DNA of 49,997 nt. It comes from a virus. Numbering within the stretch: position 1 is the first letter of the stretch; each line of letters begins with the position of its first letter. The translations under genes were made by a program, and so were the position numbers. Below are positions 43,001-49,725 of the stretch, piece by piece. The DNA is taken from IMG/VR virus record IMGVR_UViG_3300013094_000078, positions 1 through 49,997 of that record, one strand, 5' to 3'. The notes under the pieces are model-generated. The model saw only the letters and a list, made by a program, of their open reading frames with translations, had not been told where the DNA came from and ran no database searches.

Positions 43001-43945
43001 GCACCTGCAGGTAGCCTGTCAGGCTCTACATTAGCCAGTGGTGTTACCGCAAGTAGTTTAACATCAGTTGGTACACTAACTGGATTAACAGTATCAGGTA
43101 CTACTGTACTTTCATCAAGTAGCGGCTACCTTTCGGTAGGTACTTCTTCGCAGTTAAACAGTTTCAAGTATAGCCAGAGTGGCGGATCTTTAGGAGGTAC
43201 AGCAGGTAATCAGGTTCTTCATGCCACTTACAACAATGCTACATCAAATGCTGATTACTTAGAAATTACTAATACAAGAACTGCAACCGGTACTAGCTGG
43301 ACTACAGCAGGTATGCGTCTGCAACAAAAAGTTGATTCAACTTGGATGGGTTGGATGCAATTTAACACTGACCTAGCCAATGGTGGTATTGTCTGGGGGA
43401 CGGGCACTTCAACTGTAGGGCCAACATCAATTGCAGCTCGAACAATACTTGATTCAAGCGGAAATTTTTATCCAGCAGTTAATAATACACAAAACCTTGG
43501 AGCATCCGGTCAAGCATGGGCAACGGTTTACGGAACAACATTCTCGGGTGTATCAACTACTGCAAAATACGCTGACTTAGCTGAAAACTATACCAGTGAC
43601 AAAAAATATGTTCCTGGTACTGTGGTAGTTTTTGGCGGTGACAAAGAAGTTACTATATCAACTGAGTCGCACGATCCAGCAATAGCAGGTATCGTATCAA
43701 CTGATCCAGCATATTTGATGAACAGTGAAGGTGAGGGTGTTGCTGTAGCCCTGCAAGGTCGTGTACCTTGTCGTGTACAGGGTCCAGTTAAGAAAGGTGA
43801 TCGTTTAGTATCTAGTAGCATGCCAGGTGTTGCTACAGTTATGGATAAAACCTTATACGAACCAGGTTGTATTATTGGTAAAGCTCTAGAAGATATCACT
43901 GATGATCGCGTACACACAATTGAAGTAGTAGTTGGTAGAGTTTAA
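37100..43945 (+). CDS. Giant repetitive tail fibre protein, 2281 aa
   Basis: A single intact frame of 2281 residues. Most of it is a low-complexity, Thr/Asn/Gly-rich beta repeat with units of about 20-27 residues (NALTVNGN, VTGYLNVTGN, INTAGNVLA). It contains a 116-residue-spaced duplication (QSGAGTLFYNTPGN and QSGAGTVFFNTPGN, with a third copy near residue 1770), the DPLLYL domain shared with the 715-residue fibre (about 982-1078), a QRPGAPVAGMIRFNLDTNQF element plus a seven-Gly hinge (about 1458-1505) and, from about 2150, the C-terminal YADLAENYTSDKKY...VEVVVGRV-type module. It should form a long thin trimeric fibre, with the tip or its chaperone at the C-terminus. Recombination between repeats would let it change host range. 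Confidence 0.88.
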   Translation: MSLTRAKIQNLDTTVEWIVDPLVVFNQAATQANVDVGLIFNRDNGASSRVALYWNETSQKITTAYTSSNGLTNSNIAIVSYANIQVNSLFGNLSGGTGGDTYITGNLLPTGNLIYNLGSPTARFKTGYFSAGTIDLGGSTISVDPTNGFQFIVGGTGTPIYLASNGAISGTTLSSSGTLNVGTSAIIGTTLNVGTNITAGGYVNVTGNILSTGAIHNSLTVNGNQTVTGYINTTGNVLAAVFNGGQVNTSGLINTAGNLLATSGVFNALTVNGNESVTGYLNVTGNVLTAQLNAGQINTTGNVLATAGVFSGLTVNGIINASGNILSTGATHNTLTVNGNATIGIISVPGVVHTLIGNINQSGAGTLFYNTPGNLMAAIGRFGSISSDGFINTSANISASQGIFATINTTGLINSSANISASMFSGGQIYVSGLVNAGGNVLAQAATFNGMTVNGNIAIGSVLTPGAGHTIVGNVTQSGAGTVFFNTPGNVMASVGRFGSISSDGFINTSANISASLGNFGAINTSGNILSAGAILNSLTVNGNQNINSGYLNVQGNILGQTGTFGTLVVNGTTTVNNLNSTGNVLAQAGVFNGLTVNGATTQAGTLTISSGFINSSGNILATAGTFNALTVNGNESITGYLNVAGNIIATTANVLYANVSSNLTVGGSGFFAGQYTENSNIAGVFLGNSGTTATPSIGFFNGTQAQNWQIDNFNNTFRWRVGGASQMTLTSSGLLSTTALNLSANILAQAATFNALTVNGNEIVTGYINSTGNVLASSHTGGTVFVTGYINTAANVLAAGGIFNSLQVNGNETVIGYLNVTGNVLTAQLNAGQINTTGNIIAQSATFNSSQINGNESITGYLNVAGNILGSAGTLNSLTVNGTTTLAGTVTVSSGFLNVAGNVVASTVNATTLNATGNVLANTVAAWGLTGIVQTAAQPTITSVGNLTSLSVAGTTNIYAVTHVNDPTNAIPYQLGSGAFYVAGGMSIGKDVWVGGNLYAANLISETTTILQVNDPLLYLSSNTVYPYNYDIGFYSHFIGGPANVYAHTGLVRNDADGAWYLFSNVGEPSSGQVTFDGNTIYDTLIAGTIKPGVNLVSSLGNTISYYGNAYINNIYSLSTWGTLQTAAQPNITSVGILTSLDVSGNILAAGGVYNSLAVNGNQSVSGYLNVVGNILSTGATYNALTVNGYINNNGNISTAQLNAGQINTTGNVLASGAVFTVTGVNGVLYANGTQDTSSTTTGAIVVPTGGISVAGNAYVGKSLYVGGTAAFNENLTNPMFVATRNGSAYAQAAIFNTNPAASSDWLAYPSDYPGQSNDHGWVDLGFTGTSFNDSNYSITRAQDGYVFASGANASVGGNLVLATDYTGSYNDIVFGVGSFLNTSEVARFHGNIGTAGNLWIKYTTQASSVNSLTGALRVDGGIGVFGNITAGSLTTGGSQHTFFGNVQVNGIGFAQMPAGTQLQRPGAPVAGMIRFNLDTNQFEGYSNVWAGLGGGGGGGSAPGGVTTTIQYNAGSSALGGIATMNYIVANGAIIISTGTNSTSTTTGALQVIGGIGVTANVTADIVHASNNGNGTNFQVGDDAWIGDINIANTFGIKGQQDGTQGYVRFGSVNTNSLGVNGSGPLSWGGVLNIGGNLLAATTTLGATAVNGVLNTSGNLLAAAGTFSGLTVNGNQTISGYVNAAGNVLASVFNGGQVNTSGLINTAGNVLASQVSAGSVVTTGVGNFGGNVLATGGIFNALTVNGNVQLGLVSVPGAGHSIIGNVTQSGAGTIFYNTPGNILAAQGSFGTVNATGLINTAGNVIAAVITASQFNTAGNVLAAGGVYNALQVNGATTLAGTVTVSSGFVNSSGNILATAGTFNALTVNGTVTATTFSGAGTSLTGTASSLSIGGSAASATTVAVTTTSAAGNYYLTLNTTSGTAQTQYNNGSIYAVPSTGALVATSFSGAGTGLTGTASSLSIGGAAPAGSLSGSTLASGVTASSLTSVGTLTGLTVSGTTVLSSSSGYLSVGTSSQLNSFKYSQSGGSLGGTAGNQVLHATYNNATSNADYLEITNTRTATGTSWTTAGMRLQQKVDSTWMGWMQFNTDLANGGIVWGTGTSTVGPTSIAARTILDSSGNFYPAVNNTQNLGASGQAWATVYGTTFSGVSTTAKYADLAENYTSDKKYVPGTVVVFGGDKEVTISTESHDPAIAGIVSTDPAYLMNSEGEGVAVALQGRVPCRVQGPVKKGDRLVSSSMPGVATVMDKTLYEPGCIIGKALEDITDDRVHTIEVVVGRV

Positions 43946-43952
43946 AAATCAC

Positions 43953-43981
43953 TTGACAACTTAATCAAAAGATCATATAAT
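43953..43981 (+). promoter_or_regulatory. Sigma70-like promoter of DNA ligase
   Basis: TTGACA (43953-43958), 17 bases, TATAAT (43976-43981), 30 bases before ATG 44012. The spacer lacks the TTTTGG/TGAGTG elements. Confidence 0.88.
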
Positions 43982-44011
43982 ACGTTTATAGTTAACAAAT
44001 AGGCGTATTAT

Positions 44012-45313
44012 ATGAATAATCCATGGAATGTTATCCAATCCCTAGAAGCAGATAACAGTCGTCTAGCAAAAGAACAAATAATCGCACAAGAAGCAGCCGC
44101 AGGTAACGCAGAATTCTTTGAAGGCTGTCGTCTTGCCCTAGATGCTATGATTACCTTTGGTGTCAAAGCAGTATCAGAAAAAGAAAAGGATGAAGGAGTT
44201 GGACTTAGTTGGGCAGGTTTTCGCCAACTAGCTGATGCATTAACATCACGTCAACTAACAGGCAATGATGCACAGACAGCTATTGCTCATGCACGTATGA
44301 AAGCAACTAAAGAGCAATGGAATTATTGGTTCCGTCGCATATTAATTAAAGATATGCGAGCAGGTTTTAGTGAAAAAACTATTAATAAGGTAGTAGAAAA
44401 TGATTTTAAAAATTACGCTATTTCTCAGTTTAGTGTTCAACTTGCTCATGATTCTGCCAATCACGAATCTAAAGTTTCAGGAGAAAAACTCATCGAAGTT
44501 AAACTTGATGGAGTACGTGTCATTGCTATTGTGTATCCAACTGGCGCTGTTAGTCTTTTTAGCCGGAACGGTAAATCATTGGACAACTTTCCATTGGTTG
44601 AGCAACAACTAAGCAAACACGCTAAGTTATTCACAGAGCCAATGGTGCTTGATGGTGAGATCATGTCAGCTAGTTTCCAAGACTTAATGAAACAAATTCA
44701 CCGTAAAGATGACACCAAATCCACAGATGCTGTGCTTAATTTATTTGATATTCTTACACTTAAAGATTTTCAAGCAGGTCGTAGCGAGCGCACACAATTA
44801 GAACGCAGTGCTTGGTTAAAGCAATGGTATGAACCACTTGCTGAACACTTGCCAAATGTTTCTATTGTAGGTCAAGAACTTGTGAATCTAGATAAACCAG
44901 AAGGCCAAGCTAGATTTAAAGAGATCAATCAGCAGGCAGTTGAAGGTGGTTATGAAGGGTTGCTTATTAAAGATCCAGAAGCTGTGTATCAATGTAAGCG
45001 CAGTGTAGCTTGGTTAAAGAAAAAGCCTGTAATCTCAGTTGATCTTAAAGTTGTGGCATTAGAAGAAGGTACTGGTAAAAATGTCGGAGTATTAGGAGCA
45101 TTAGTGTGTGAAGGAGTAGACCAAGATAAATCCATTAAAGTAAATGTGGGCTCTGGGTTAACAGATCAGCAACGTAAAGATATGTGGAGCAACCAGGAAT
45201 TAGTAGTTGGACAAACTGTAGAAATTCTAGCAGATGCTATTACTATTTCACAAGATTCGGAAACTTATAGTTTACGGTTTCCGAGATTTTGTAGATTTAG
45301 AGATGATAAATAA
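44012..45313 (+). CDS. ATP-dependent DNA ligase, T4 gp30-like
   Basis: A 433-residue ligase. The N-terminal helical domain (residues 1-150, QLADALTSRQLTGNDAQTAI, RILIKDMRAGFSEKTINKV) resembles that of T4 ligase. The adenylation motif is EVKLDGVR with K164 as the AMP acceptor; VLDGEIM, VLNLFDIL, YEGLLIKDPEA and WLKKKP follow in order, then an OB fold with VGSGLTDQQRKDMW. It seals nicks in phage DNA during replication and repair. The length is slightly below that of T4 gp30 (487 residues). Confidence 0.95.
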   Translation: MNNPWNVIQSLEADNSRLAKEQIIAQEAAAGNAEFFEGCRLALDAMITFGVKAVSEKEKDEGVGLSWAGFRQLADALTSRQLTGNDAQTAIAHARMKATKEQWNYWFRRILIKDMRAGFSEKTINKVVENDFKNYAISQFSVQLAHDSANHESKVSGEKLIEVKLDGVRVIAIVYPTGAVSLFSRNGKSLDNFPLVEQQLSKHAKLFTEPMVLDGEIMSASFQDLMKQIHRKDDTKSTDAVLNLFDILTLKDFQAGRSERTQLERSAWLKQWYEPLAEHLPNVSIVGQELVNLDKPEGQARFKEINQQAVEGGYEGLLIKDPEAVYQCKRSVAWLKKKPVISVDLKVVALEEGTGKNVGVLGALVCEGVDQDKSIKVNVGSGLTDQQRKDMWSNQELVVGQTVEILADAITISQDSETYSLRFPRFCRFRDDK

Positions 45314-45335
45314 ACCATCATAATACCTTCGTAAG

Positions 45336-45343
45336 CATAAATA
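45336..45343 (+). promoter_or_regulatory. T4-late-like octamer CATAAATA
   Basis: One mismatch to TATAAATA, 18 bases before ATG 45362; ATAGGAGA lies between as ribosome site. The HNH endonuclease at 4618 has the same arrangement. Confidence 0.45.
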
Positions 45344-45361
45344 AACATATAGGAGACACGT

Positions 45362-46129
45362 ATGGATCATTTATGTGAATATGGATGCGGAAAAATGGGC
45401 ATTATTAAGAATAAATCCAATAAAGGTTGGCGCTGTTCTAAAAGTCCAAATAGTTGCCCAGGAGTAAAAGCAAGGAAAAAACAATTATTGCTAGACACCT
45501 ATGGAGTAACTAATGTAAGTCAAATACCTGAGGTATTGGCTAAGAAAAAAGAAACATGGATGAATAATTACGGAGTAGATAATCCAGCAAAAGCTCAGGT
45601 AAACAAAGATAAAATCAAAGCATCGTGGCCAAAAATCGAGCGGAAGCGCAAAGAAACTATGATTAAGAAGTACGGGGTTGAAAGTTATAATAGTACCAAA
45701 GAGTTTAATGATAGACGCAAAGCAACATGGATTGAAAAATACGGAGTCGACAATCCTACCAAGAACCGAGAAGTGTTACATAAAGTCATGTTGTCAAATT
45801 CTAATTCAGAATACTTAACTAAGTCATTAACTTTACCAAGCGGTAAAACTATTAGATATCAAGGGTACGAAGATAAAGTTATTTTAGAGTTACTAAAGTC
45901 AGGAATTAAAGAAGACGAAATTGTGACCGGACCAGGCAATGTGCCACAGATACCTTATATTTTTAATGGAATAACACATACCTATTATCCAGATATATAC
46001 ATTCCAAAATATAATAGGATAATCGAAGTTAAATCAAAGTATACTTGGAAAAAATATAAAGAAAAGAATTTAGCAAAGCGAAAGGCTTGTGTCGATGCTG
46101 GGTTTAATGTTAATATAGTAATAAGATGA
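45362..46129 (+). CDS. Homing endonuclease with Cys-cluster N-terminus and PD-(D/E)XK domain
   Basis: A 255-residue protein. Residues 1-32 carry the Cys cluster CEYGCGK...RCSKSPNSCPG, like the HNH enzyme at 4618. Residues 45-145 hold three repeats of the type KYGVDNPTK, with WIEKYGVDNP, as in phage mobile endonucleases. The C-terminal domain reads TYYPDIYIPKYNRIIEVKSKYTW, with D, E and K forming the PD-(D/E)XK centre, and ends AGFNVNIVIR. It is inserted after the ligase gene and before small genes, with an intact ribosome site. Target unknown. Confidence 0.82.
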   Translation: MDHLCEYGCGKMGIIKNKSNKGWRCSKSPNSCPGVKARKKQLLLDTYGVTNVSQIPEVLAKKKETWMNNYGVDNPAKAQVNKDKIKASWPKIERKRKETMIKKYGVESYNSTKEFNDRRKATWIEKYGVDNPTKNREVLHKVMLSNSNSEYLTKSLTLPSGKTIRYQGYEDKVILELLKSGIKEDEIVTGPGNVPQIPYIFNGITHTYYPDIYIPKYNRIIEVKSKYTWKKYKEKNLAKRKACVDAGFNVNIVIR

Positions 46130-46428
46130 TAAAAGTCTGGTATTGGTGGTTATTAAGGAAATTGAAGTTGGCGAAAAACTATAGGTTAGCTCAAGAAGCT
46201 GACAAAGATAAAGTCTACGGAGCTCTTAAGGAGTTTACCCGTAATCAACGTCTATGGCGGTCAAGTCCAGTTGGTCGCGAGTACTGTCACTTGACAGAAG
46301 AAGGCAAAGAAGTTATAGTAGACATGCTACAAGATTTATTGCGTACTATTGATATACTAGAACGTAAAGCATTAGATCAACGTGCTAAAGAAATTGTATT
46401 TGAAACATTGAAAGGCAAAGGTGAATAA
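46126..46428 (+). CDS. Small phage protein, 100 aa
   Basis: Starts MIKVWYWWLLRKLKLAKNYR: an aromatic-basic amphipathic or membrane-associated helix, then charged helices (EEGKEVIVDMLQDLLRTIDI). Its ATG overlaps the endonuclease stop as ATGA, and its stop overlaps the next start as TAATG. No family is recognised. Confidence 0.65.
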   Translation: MIKVWYWWLLRKLKLAKNYRLAQEADKDKVYGALKEFTRNQRLWRSSPVGREYCHLTEEGKEVIVDMLQDLLRTIDILERKALDQRAKEIVFETLKGKGE

Positions 46429-46760
46429 TGGTTTCTGGTATGCGTCATGATTTTATAGAAGAACAGAGTGATACTAATACTATGGTATATTGTAAAGACT
46501 GTAAATATTACTATCGTACATTTGGTATGTGGATGGCTCAAACGGAAGCAAGATGTACTCGCGGCAGTCAACCTAAAGTCAATCTTGTCACAGGTAAAGT
46601 AGCGCCGCTTGATTACTATAACTTAGAACGTTGTAGCCGTGAGCGGACTAATGAGTATAAGATTAATTGCGGCGAAGAAGGCAGATGTTGGTCGCCTCGT
46701 ACACCCTCACCAGAATCAACAATGATATTATTAAAAAGGAATGTAAATGAAACTAACTAA
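46428..46760 (+). CDS. Cys-rich phage protein, possible zinc ribbon
   Basis: A 110-residue protein with CKDCKYYYRTFG (CxxC), then single Cys residues in ARCTRG, ERCSRE and a NCGEEGRCW end. Four to six of them could bind one or two zinc ions. It is coupled to its upstream gene by TAATG and overlaps the next by 14 bases. An in-frame ATG at 46440 is also possible as start. Function unknown. Confidence 0.65.
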   Translation: MVSGMRHDFIEEQSDTNTMVYCKDCKYYYRTFGMWMAQTEARCTRGSQPKVNLVTGKVAPLDYYNLERCSRERTNEYKINCGEEGRCWSPRTPSPESTMILLKRNVNETN

Positions 46761-47037
46761 AGAAGAAATTGTAACAGCACTCAAATCACATGCATATAAC
46801 GTTACATTTACCAAAGTAAACGGTGAAGTTCGTACTATGCCATGTACGCTTAACGAAGAAATTGTTCCTAAGTATGAGCGCAAAACACCAGTTAAAGAAG
46901 CCACAGATAAAGAAAAGGCTACTTTAAGCGTTTGGTGTATCGACAAGAATGCTTGGCGCAGTTTCCGAGTAGACAGTGTGACCAACCTTGAATTGTTTAC
47001 CGCCGACATTGGTAATATGCCTAAGGTAGCAGTTTAA
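46747..47037 (+). CDS. DUF2693-like SH3-barrel phage protein, 96 aa
   Basis: The sequence YNVTFTKVNGEVRTMPCTLN then EEIVPKYERKTP and LSVWCIDKNAWRSFRVDSV matches phage proteins of the DUF2693 / WYL-like small beta-barrel type, which are found widely in T4-like phages and have no proved role. AAAAGGAATG precedes the start. It ends just before the promoter at 47048. Confidence 0.7.
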   Translation: MKLTKEEIVTALKSHAYNVTFTKVNGEVRTMPCTLNEEIVPKYERKTPVKEATDKEKATLSVWCIDKNAWRSFRVDSVTNLELFTADIGNMPKVAV

Positions 47038-47047
47038 CCAAAAGTGG

Positions 47048-47076
47048 TTGACACACTCATAAATTGAGTGCATAAT
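47048..47076 (+). promoter_or_regulatory. Sigma70-like promoter of the histone-like gene
   Basis: TTGACA (47048-47053), 17 bases ending TGAGTG, CATAAT (47071-47076). It lies past the ORF start at 47068, so the protein must start at 47128, where GGAGAAG precedes the ATG. Confidence 0.85.
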
Positions 47077-47127
47077 ATGTGTTCAGTAGCGATAAATTTT
47101 TATCAACTAAAATGGAGAAGTAAACAG

Positions 47128-47514
47128 ATGGCAAAAACATCAACTAAAGTAACAATGGCAACAGCACCAGCTAAGAAAGCACCTGCTAAGGCACCAGCAA
47201 AAGCACCTGCTAAAGCACCTGCTAAGGCTCCAGCAAAAGCACCAGCCAAGGCTCCTAAAAAAGCTTCAGTTAACCTAGCTAAAGTAACTAACCAAAAGGC
47301 ATTCTTAGAGAAATACCTACGTGGTACAGGTCGCACATTGTCAGTAGCGCAGGCTAAAGCTAACTACGGTATTACAAAATTATCAGCACGTATTAGTGAA
47401 ATGCGTGACGCTGGTTTAGTAATCTACACAGATGAAAACACCACTGGTAAAGCAACTTACCGTATCGTTGCTCGTGATGTTACAGGTTCACGTGCAGCTA
47501 AATTTACTGCTTAA
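47128..47514 (+). CDS. Histone-like protein: APAK repeats plus winged helix
   Basis: A 128-residue basic protein. Residues about 10-47 are repeats of Ala-Pro-Ala-Lys, like eukaryotic histone H1 tails and bacterial AlgP/HctB-type proteins. Residues about 50-128 form a helix-turn-helix or winged-helix unit (QKAFLEKYLRGTGRTLSVAQ, KLSARISEMRDAGLVIYTD). Small winged-helix proteins of this kind occur in T4-like phages. It probably coats or bends DNA. It has its own early promoter and terminator, so it is a single-gene unit. A longer start at 47068 is ruled out by the promoter. Confidence 0.8.
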   Translation: MAKTSTKVTMATAPAKKAPAKAPAKAPAKAPAKAPAKAPAKAPKKASVNLAKVTNQKAFLEKYLRGTGRTLSVAQAKANYGITKLSARISEMRDAGLVIYTDENTTGKATYRIVARDVTGSRAAKFTA

Positions 47515-47528
47515 TTATTAAGTAATAT

Positions 47529-47558
47529 AAAAATAGCACCTACGGGTGCTATTTTTTT
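47529..47558 (+). terminator. Terminator after the histone-like gene
   Basis: AAAATAGCACC/GGTGCTATTTT with a TACG loop and a T run; arms nearly identical to the groEL terminator at 34793. Confidence 0.93.
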
Positions 47559-47576
47559 GTGACATAATAACGTATC

Positions 47577-47584
47577 TATAAATA
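47577..47584 (+). promoter_or_regulatory. T4-late-type promoter TATAAATA, start codon at +1
   Basis: A perfect octamer five bases before ATG 47590, so the predicted +1 is the A of the ATG. No Shine-Dalgarno site is present. Confidence 0.55.
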
Positions 47585-47589
47585 TCTAC

Positions 47590-48129
47590 ATGTGTAAATT
47601 CTACAAACATATATCATTTCAAAATATAGATCTAATTACAAATAAGTTGATTAACTTCATTAAAGATCTTCATGAAATTAAAACATCTACCTATAAATTA
47701 GATCATCAACAGTTAATAGAGACGGTACCAGAACTAAAATCTCAACTTGATGAATACGGTTTTAGTTCTATAGGAGTAGCAAGAATTTTAGTAACAGCAC
47801 CCAATAGTACTTTAAGATTACATAACGACGGCAATGATGAAAATCCCAAATATCTTGCTTTAAATTGGCCTTTGCTCAATTGTAATAATACTATAATGCG
47901 TTGGTATAATGCAGATATATCGGTAAAGAATTATGTAGAAGAAGGTTACGGAGTATTTGATTTATATGATATATTTTCTGCTACAAAATTAGCCGAAACA
48001 GAAATTATATCACCCACATTGGTTAATATACAATGTCCGCATGATGTCGATAACCCATTAGACTCTTCGAGATTTATGTTAAGCATACGATTTGATGTTG
48101 AACCGTTTGATATCTACGAAAGTCTATGA
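47590..48129 (+). CDS. 2OG oxygenase-like protein, 179 aa
   Basis: A 179-residue protein with the compact aspartyl-hydroxylase-like fold: H78-N-D80 in LRLHNDGNDENPKYLALNWP, and a distal CPHDVDNP (H151) followed by SSRFMLSIRF with the Arg for 2-oxoglutarate. Small enzymes of this kind hydroxylate proteins or amino acids. It is coupled (ATGA) to the beta-rich protein at 48126, which in turn is coupled to a second 2OG protein. Its mRNA may be leaderless. Substrate unknown. Confidence 0.7.
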   Translation: MCKFYKHISFQNIDLITNKLINFIKDLHEIKTSTYKLDHQQLIETVPELKSQLDEYGFSSIGVARILVTAPNSTLRLHNDGNDENPKYLALNWPLLNCNNTIMRWYNADISVKNYVEEGYGVFDLYDIFSATKLAETEIISPTLVNIQCPHDVDNPLDSSRFMLSIRFDVEPFDIYESL

Positions 48130-48623
48130 AATCTATTACAGTTAAATTTTATCTAACATTACACTATGGTCGCAGACGTCCTACATTTAAAATTATGTGT
48201 AATGATGTAGAAGTGCAGGTTGTAGAAACGCAGATCGAACATATTGCTAATAAAGAAAAGATTATACTAGAGTTTGAATTTCCTATTACTTCTAATCCCA
48301 CACAGACAATAACTTTTATTCATTACGGCAAAACAGACGATGATTTAGTAATAGAAAACAACCAAGTATTAATAGACCATTATATTAAGATAGAAGAAGT
48401 TGAGTTAGATGACATACAATTAGGCAATAACTTATTATATTCTACGGTATTTTATCATGCCATGCCCGATATTTGGGTAAAGGATATGTTAGAATTGGGC
48501 ATTAAAATAGATCCAAGTTATGCGCCTGGGACTGAATTAAAACTCAATGGTCGCACAGAACTTAGTTTTAAAACTCCAATTTGGATGTGGTGGTGCGAAC
48601 TACTACAAGCATATAATATATGA
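48126..48623 (+). CDS. Beta-rich protein C of a three-member family
   Basis: A 165-residue beta-rich protein: ITVKFYLTLHYGRRRPTFKI, then THYGK-like FIHYGKTDDDLVIENNQVL, then GRTELSFKTPIWMWWCELL. The middle and end motifs match the proteins at 24165 and 26025. It overlaps the 2OG gene upstream by four bases and the one downstream by four (ATGA both sides). A beta-sandwich, perhaps sugar-binding, is likely. Role could be substrate or adaptor of the oxygenases. Confidence 0.6.
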   Translation: MKSITVKFYLTLHYGRRRPTFKIMCNDVEVQVVETQIEHIANKEKIILEFEFPITSNPTQTITFIHYGKTDDDLVIENNQVLIDHYIKIEEVELDDIQLGNNLLYSTVFYHAMPDIWVKDMLELGIKIDPSYAPGTELKLNGRTELSFKTPIWMWWCELLQAYNI

Positions 48624-49321
48624 ATAAATTAACCTTAGATTTTTTTAATAACCCCCATCCAGGATTAGACCAATCATTTACTATTGCTGATGATGTATTT
48701 TCTACTAATGTACCTATTGTGGAATTAAAAGTAAATCTTGATGTGGCTCGCATACTTAACGAGGCCTTGGTAATTAGTAAATTTGAAGAACTAGTACGTC
48801 CAGCATATGAATATGAATCTACAGCCCGTGTGGCTAATTGGTTCAAAACTCCTGTATACCAAGAACCAGATATAGAAAAATCTAGATATTATACTAATCT
48901 AATAGAAAGAAAGTTGGGAGATGAACCGTTATTACCGGTTAATACAGATAAAAATAGGTATACAGAATTTTTTTCGCAAATAAATGGCTTTGAAGTTGAG
49001 TGGTGCCATATTATGGAATTAAGACCAGATGGTTATTTAACCCCACATAGAGACATAAACGTTAATACACAGCCATTACGGTATTTTTGGATTCCGTTAA
49101 ATTATCCAGAAGGTAGTAAGTTAGGTATATATCCAATGGGTGAAATATCAATTAATCTTGGTTCGATTTATCTTTTAAATCAGAGAAACTACGTACACAG
49201 TGTAGCTAATTTTGGTAAAGAAAACAGATATATTTTAAATGGTATGTTTAAATTGCCTACATCTGTTTCTTTTGAATCTTATGTTCGATCTTGCATCAGC
49301 CTACAATATAATATTATATAA
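48620..49321 (+). CDS. 2OG oxygenase-like protein, 233 aa
   Basis: A 233-residue protein of the aspartyl/asparaginyl beta-hydroxylase type: metal motif H143-R-D145 in LTPHRDINVNTQPLRYFWIP, INLGSIYLLNQRNYVHSVAN (H193) and ENRYILNGMF with the co-substrate Arg. The N-terminal 110 residues are specific and may bind the substrate. It starts in the preceding stop (ATGA) and overlaps the converging gene at 49314 by eight bases. Confidence 0.75.
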   Translation: MNKLTLDFFNNPHPGLDQSFTIADDVFSTNVPIVELKVNLDVARILNEALVISKFEELVRPAYEYESTARVANWFKTPVYQEPDIEKSRYYTNLIERKLGDEPLLPVNTDKNRYTEFFSQINGFEVEWCHIMELRPDGYLTPHRDINVNTQPLRYFWIPLNYPEGSKLGIYPMGEISINLGSIYLLNQRNYVHSVANFGKENRYILNGMFKLPTSVSFESYVRSCISLQYNII

Positions 49322-49628
49322 CAAAATTACTAGGATTAGTTCCAGATCCTAAATCATATAAAGTATGTGTAACTGTGATGTTATTAGTTGATTGCCATGA
49401 TTGTATATCAGCTAATATTGTTGCATCGGTGCATTTAAATTTATTAACATAATTATTATATTCGTCGATATTATCAAAAAGCAATCCGTATCCTGAATCG
49501 ATGAGGTTTATTTGGTGGGCTAGGTTATAATCAATAATATTTTTGCCCCAATCGGATTCTGTTGCAGAAACTGGAAAAGGTCCCACTGAATTAGGGTCGT
49601 TAATTCTAGCTACATATAATAGTGCCAT
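49314..49628 (-). CDS. Phage protein, second member of a two-copy family, 104 aa
   Basis: Starts MALLYVARINDPNSVGPFPV. It is related to the 103-residue protein at 9832 along its whole length (INDP, SDW, FDN.DE, TDATILADIQSW, VTHTLYDL). Both copies lie on the minus strand and near late octamers. The ribosome site AAGGAT precedes the start. Function unknown. Confidence 0.65.
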   Translation of the reverse strand: MALLYVARINDPNSVGPFPVSATESDWGKNIIDYNLAHQINLIDSGYGLLFDNIDEYNNYVNKFKCTDATILADIQSWQSTNNITVTHTLYDLGSGTNPSNFVI

Positions 49629-49653
49629 TTTGAAATCCTTACAATAATATAAT

Positions 49654-49661
49654 TATTTATC
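49654..49661 (-). promoter_or_regulatory. Late-like octamer GATAAATA (minus strand)
   Basis: 25 bases before the start of the gene ending at 49314, and only three bases from the -35 box of the divergent early promoter, as in the arrangement at 20107-20142. Confidence 0.45.
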
Positions 49662-49664
49662 CAC

Positions 49665-49693
49665 TTGACAAAATATTCTTTTGAATGTATAAT
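49665..49693 (+). promoter_or_regulatory. Sigma70-like early promoter
   Basis: TTGACA (49665-49670), 17 bases, TATAAT (49688-49693). The leader runs to ATG 49726 with TTAGGCAG before it. Confidence 0.88.
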
Positions 49694-49725
49694 ACACATA
49701 TAAATTAATACTTTAGGCAGACATT

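Noticed and set aside
37100-43945. CRISPR-like or tandem DNA repeat array in the giant fibre gene
   Set aside because: Repeats are degenerate, keep one open frame over 6.8 kb and encode fibre units, so they are protein repeats and not a CRISPR array.
47068-47127. N-terminal extension of the histone-like protein
   Set aside because: The start would lie upstream of the predicted transcription start of the 47048-47076 promoter; ATG 47128 has a ribosome site.
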